A DNA stretch of 7,860 nucleotides from assembly GCA_005879505.1 (NCBI GenBank), contig VBKQ01000217.1, positions 1-7,860 on the forward strand. The letters run 5' to 3'. Shown here piece by piece: positions 5,427-7,860 of the stretch (its first letter is position 1; every line of letters starts with the position of its first letter). The notes below the pieces were generated by a model that ran no database searches, had not been told where the DNA came from, and saw only the letters and a program-made list of their open reading frames with translations. The translations under genes and the position numbers were made by a program. Source of the stretch: Deltaproteobacteria bacterium. Lineage in GTDB: Bacteria; Myxococcota; Myxococcia; Myxococcales; 40CM-4-68-19.

Positions 5427-7860
5427 GGGGTACCTCCCCGCCGTTCTCGGCGGGGTCGGTGGGCAGCGCGACCAGCCGGCAAAGCGGCTTCAGCTGGCAA
5501 TAATCGCAGCTCAGCGGCCGCACCGGGAACCGCCCCGCGCGCATCTTCTCGACGCGGTCCTGGACCGCGCCGGCGAGCGGAAGCGCGTCGAGGTCGACCC
5601 CGTTCTCGCGCAGGGTCTTCGTCCGCCGGGCGTCCTTGAGCGAAAGATAGACGGCGTCGACGCGGGCGGAGGGCTCGTGCTGCCGAAGCATCGCGGCATA
5701 GAGCGCGAGCTGGAACTGCGGCGCGAGGAGCGCCTGCGGCTTCAGCCGCGGGCTGAGCGAGTCGACGCGGCTCGACTTGTAGTCGATGACGAGCAGCGTG
5801 CCGTCGGGCAAGAGATCGATCCGGTCCACGATGCCGCGCACGTGTACGTCAGAGAAGCGGAGGGCGGGCCAGGAGTCCGGATCCTCGAATCCGAACCGGC
5901 GCTCGAGCTCGACGGGCCGCGCCTCCCGCCCGGCCTCGACCACCGCGACGAGGCCCTCGAGCAGCTCGGCGCGCTTGAGCTCCCACAGCGCACGGTGGCC
6001 GACGTGCTCTTCGGCGGCGAATGCCTCCATCTCCGCCGAAGCGACCTCGCGCAGCAGGGCGATCTCCTCCGGCAAGCCGCGCAGCGGGAGTCGCCCCTCA
6101 TCCCGCATGCGGCGGAAGAAACGCTCGAGGCAGCGGTGCAACAGCGTGCCGCGCTCGCGCGGGCCGAGCTCGGCGTCGTCGCGATCGTCGACTTCGATGC
6201 GCAGCAGGCGCTTTCCCAGCGTCCGGAACGCGCAGGTGGCGTGGTCCTCGAGCTGATGCGCGGAGAGCGGACCGTCCGCGCCGAAGGCAAAGGCGGGAAG
6301 CGCGCGCTGCAGGGCGGCCCCGGAGAGCTGGCCGGAAAACCGCCCCGGGGCGATCTCGCCGATGAAGGCCCGCACCCGCTCGCGTTCCGCGCCGGCCGCC
6401 CGGGCGATCCGGCGCAGGCGCGGTCCGTGGCGCGAGGCCGCGAGCGCCGCCACCAGGGCCCGCGCGCGATCGGGATCCGGCGGTGGCGTCACCCGATAGG
6501 CGGGCTCGGCGAACGCGTCGAGGGCGGCGCGCGCGAGCAGCTCGGACGCATCCGCGCATTCCCGGGCCAAAGGGATCGGCTGGAGCGGCACGAGCGAAGG
6601 TTCCTTTCCGAGGGCTCGCGCCGCCTCGTCCGCGAACGGGGAGCGCAGGGCGTCGCGCCCCTGCGCGTCGGAGCGCGGCCAGAGCAGGGTGGCCGAGCGG
6701 CGCGCGGCGCAGAGCGCGAGGTGGAAGAGCAGCGGCTCTTCCGCCTGACGCGGCGGCAGCAGCCCCGGCTCGCCAGACTCGGATCCCGCGCGGAACACGG
6801 GGCGCTTCGCCGCGCGGTTGATGGCGCGGCGCTCGTCGTCGGAGAGGAGTGGATCGGCTGGCGGACGCGCCGGCAGCTCGCCATCGACCAGCCCGGCGAG
6901 CAGGAGATGATCGAAGCTCCTCCCGGGGAGCTCGCGCAGCTCCACCAGCTGCACCGCGCCGCCGCGGGCGCCTCCGGGCGGCAGCGACGCGTCGCCGAGG
7001 TTCTGCGCGAGGAGTTGAGCGAACTCCGTTCGCCCCATCCGCATCTCCCCGATGCGGGCCGCCGCCGCGGCGAAGCCGGCGCACGCCTCCTCGAGAGCGC
7101 GGGCCGCCGCTTGATCCCGCCCGAGCGCGCCGGCAGCGGCGCGGCCCAAGGCAAGGCCGGCGTCCACCGGCTCTTTGGCGCGCAGCCGCCGAAAGAGGCC
7201 CCAGCGGCCGAGCAGCTCGAGCAGTGCCGCGCCGTGCTCGCGCAAGGTTCCCTGCGCTGGCAGCCGGCGCAGCGCCGCGATGGTCCGCTGAACGCGCCGC
7301 GATGTCTCTTCGACGTGCGCCGCGCTGCGCTCCTTGCGCTCCAGCCGCCGCGCAAGCGACGAGAGAGCCGCCGGGTACCCGCCGGCGGTCGCATCGTCGC
7401 GAACGTGGGATTCGCGGAGCACCCGCGCCAGCGCCGCCGGGGGGAGCGTCTCGCCGTCCTCCGCCAGCCACAGCAGCCGCGAAGAGAGCAGCTCGATCAG
7501 GGGCTCACGCGGAAAGTCCTGGTCGATCAGCTCCAGCAGCGAGAGCGCGAGGCGCACCGCGGGAGCCGGCAGCGCGGGCCTGCCGCGGCGCTCGCGCCAG
7601 GGGACGCCGGCGCGGTCGAGCGCCGCGCCCAGCTCTTCCGCGGCTCCGTTCGCGAGGCTGCGCGCCGCCACCGCGATGGAGTCGGGCGCGGCTCCCGATC
7701 GGATCAGCCCGGCGCAGCGGCGGGCCACCTCCCGCGCTTGCGCTCCCGGCGATGCGCAGGAGACGAGCTCGACGGGCGCATCGGCCGGCGGCCCATCCGC
7801 GGCGAAGAGGCGCCGCAGGAACGGCGCGAGCGCCGGGGCTTGCTCCGCCGGATCGAACAG
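5419..7860 (-). CDS. addB: AddB-type nuclease subunit, N-terminus outside window
   Basis: The visible 813 residues of the AddB-like partner of AddA. The frame is open to the right edge. A GTG at 7728 is not the true start, since the 44 codons upstream continue in the same style (for example VELVSCASPGAQAREV). Residues are numbered from the edge. The helicase-like C-terminal half includes a motif V-like region (VQLVELRELPGRSFDHLLLAGL, split as about 303-324) followed by DGELPARPPADPLLSDDER (326-344). The motif VI equivalent (LFHLALCAARRSATLLWP, about 378-395) lacks the usual TRAR signature, as expected for the inactive AddB motor. The nuclease domain has CAFRTLGKRLL (C543), RGTLLHR (H575), GIVDRID (D679), VIDYKSS (D693, K695) and QLALY (717-721). 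It ends with CDYCQLKPLC (C785, C788, C794). C543 plus the CxxC-x5-C matches the Fe-S staple known in AddB nuclease domains. It precedes addA with an 8-base overlap. The missing part should hold the N-terminal ATPase-like domain; whether its Walker A is intact cannot be seen. Confidence 0.87.
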   Translation of the reverse strand: MFDPAEQAPALAPFLRRLFAADGPPADAPVELVSCASPGAQAREVARRCAGLIRSGAAPDSIAVAARSLANGAAEELGAALDRAGVPWRERRGRPALPAPAVRLALSLLELIDQDFPREPLIELLSSRLLWLAEDGETLPPAALARVLRESHVRDDATAGGYPAALSSLARRLERKERSAAHVEETSRRVQRTIAALRRLPAQGTLREHGAALLELLGRWGLFRRLRAKEPVDAGLALGRAAAGALGRDQAAARALEEACAGFAAAAARIGEMRMGRTEFAQLLAQNLGDASLPPGGARGGAVQLVELRELPGRSFDHLLLAGLVDGELPARPPADPLLSDDERRAINRAAKRPVFRAGSESGEPGLLPPRQAEEPLLFHLALCAARRSATLLWPRSDAQGRDALRSPFADEAARALGKEPSLVPLQPIPLARECADASELLARAALDAFAEPAYRVTPPPDPDRARALVAALAASRHGPRLRRIARAAGAERERVRAFIGEIAPGRFSGQLSGAALQRALPAFAFGADGPLSAHQLEDHATCAFRTLGKRLLRIEVDDRDDAELGPRERGTLLHRCLERFFRRMRDEGRLPLRGLPEEIALLREVASAEMEAFAAEEHVGHRALWELKRAELLEGLVAVVEAGREARPVELERRFGFEDPDSWPALRFSDVHVRGIVDRIDLLPDGTLLVIDYKSSRVDSLSPRLKPQALLAPQFQLALYAAMLRQHEPSARVDAVYLSLKDARRTKTLRENGVDLDALPLAGAVQDRVEKMRAGRFPVRPLSCDYCQLKPLCRLVALPTDPAENGGEVPRA
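5432..5437 (-). promoter_or_regulatory. Ribosome-binding site of addA within the addB tail
   Basis: On the minus strand GGAGGT, a full match to the anti-Shine-Dalgarno core, lies 5 bases before the GTG at 5426. It decides the addA start, because the helicase Walker A follows only 14 residues later and the addB stop (TGA) overlaps the first codons. This arrangement indicates coupled translation of addB and addA. Confidence 0.8.
5436..5455 (-). repeat. GC-only hairpin abutting the addA ribosome-binding site
   Basis: In the transcript, CCCCGCCG and CGGCGGGG form a perfect 8-bp stem with an AGAA loop, inside the last codons of addB. The 3' arm ends in the GGGG that leads into the addA Shine-Dalgarno (GGGGAGGT). 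The same GGGG can instead pair with CCCC just before the GTG (5427-5430), giving a competing smaller hairpin with the SD core in its loop. Ribosomes finishing addB would melt the larger stem. An effect on translation is inferred; GC-rich DNA also produces such stems by chance. Confidence 0.45.

Noticed and set aside
6098..7471. 457-codon minus-strand frame overlapping addB
   Set aside because: It is on the same strand as addB but in another frame; its translation is Arg/Gly/Ala-rich without motifs, whereas the addB frame carries the conserved nuclease and Fe-S residues.
2061..7860. addB-addA as a possible phage-defence or other novel system
   Set aside because: Motif order, gene order, overlap and Fe-S residues all match the housekeeping AddAB recombination nuclease. 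No neighbouring methylase, toxin, integrase or other defence gene is present.

Overview
The window is very GC-rich, with codons that nearly always end in G or C and long spurious open frames opposite the real genes. Gene content and protein style fit a Myxococcota (delta-proteobacterial) chromosome, perhaps near Anaeromyxobacter. That assignment is an inference from composition and family resemblance only. There are no mobile elements, tRNA or rRNA genes, CRISPR arrays or long repeats. The region reads as ordinary chromosomal housekeeping and signalling DNA.

Layout: (1) Positions 1-1671, minus strand, hold a two-component pair. A membrane histidine kinase gene (223-1671) is followed 10 bases later by a response-regulator gene whose 3' part runs off the left edge (1-212). 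(2) Positions 1672-1791 are the intergenic gap that separates the kinase from a divergent small gene. It has a short AT-richer patch and a perfect 6-bp hairpin. (3) Positions 1792-2064, plus strand, encode a 90-residue protein of unknown function with a repeat-like helical middle and a C-terminal membrane helix. Its stop codon overlaps the stop of the convergent helicase gene. (4) Positions 2061-7860, minus strand, hold an addB-addA type recombination operon. addB (5419-7860) is cut at its 5' end by the right edge, and addA (2061-5426) is complete. The two overlap by 8 bases, with a strong Shine-Dalgarno (SD) sequence inside the addB tail.

How they work together: AddA (helicase plus nuclease) and AddB (degenerate helicase scaffold plus Fe-S nuclease) are expected to form one heterodimer that resects double-strand DNA ends for RecA-dependent repair. 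The overlap implies coupled translation. The kinase and regulator form a separate signalling unit with no visible functional link to AddAB. The small tail-anchored protein lies between the two units and belongs to neither operon.

Points worth a second look are the four-cysteine set in AddA, which suggests a second Fe-S nuclease domain in addition to the usual one in AddB; a hairpin next to the addA ribosome-binding site; the overlapping convergent stops; and the uncharacterised sensor domain of the kinase. I found no convincing previously undescribed system.
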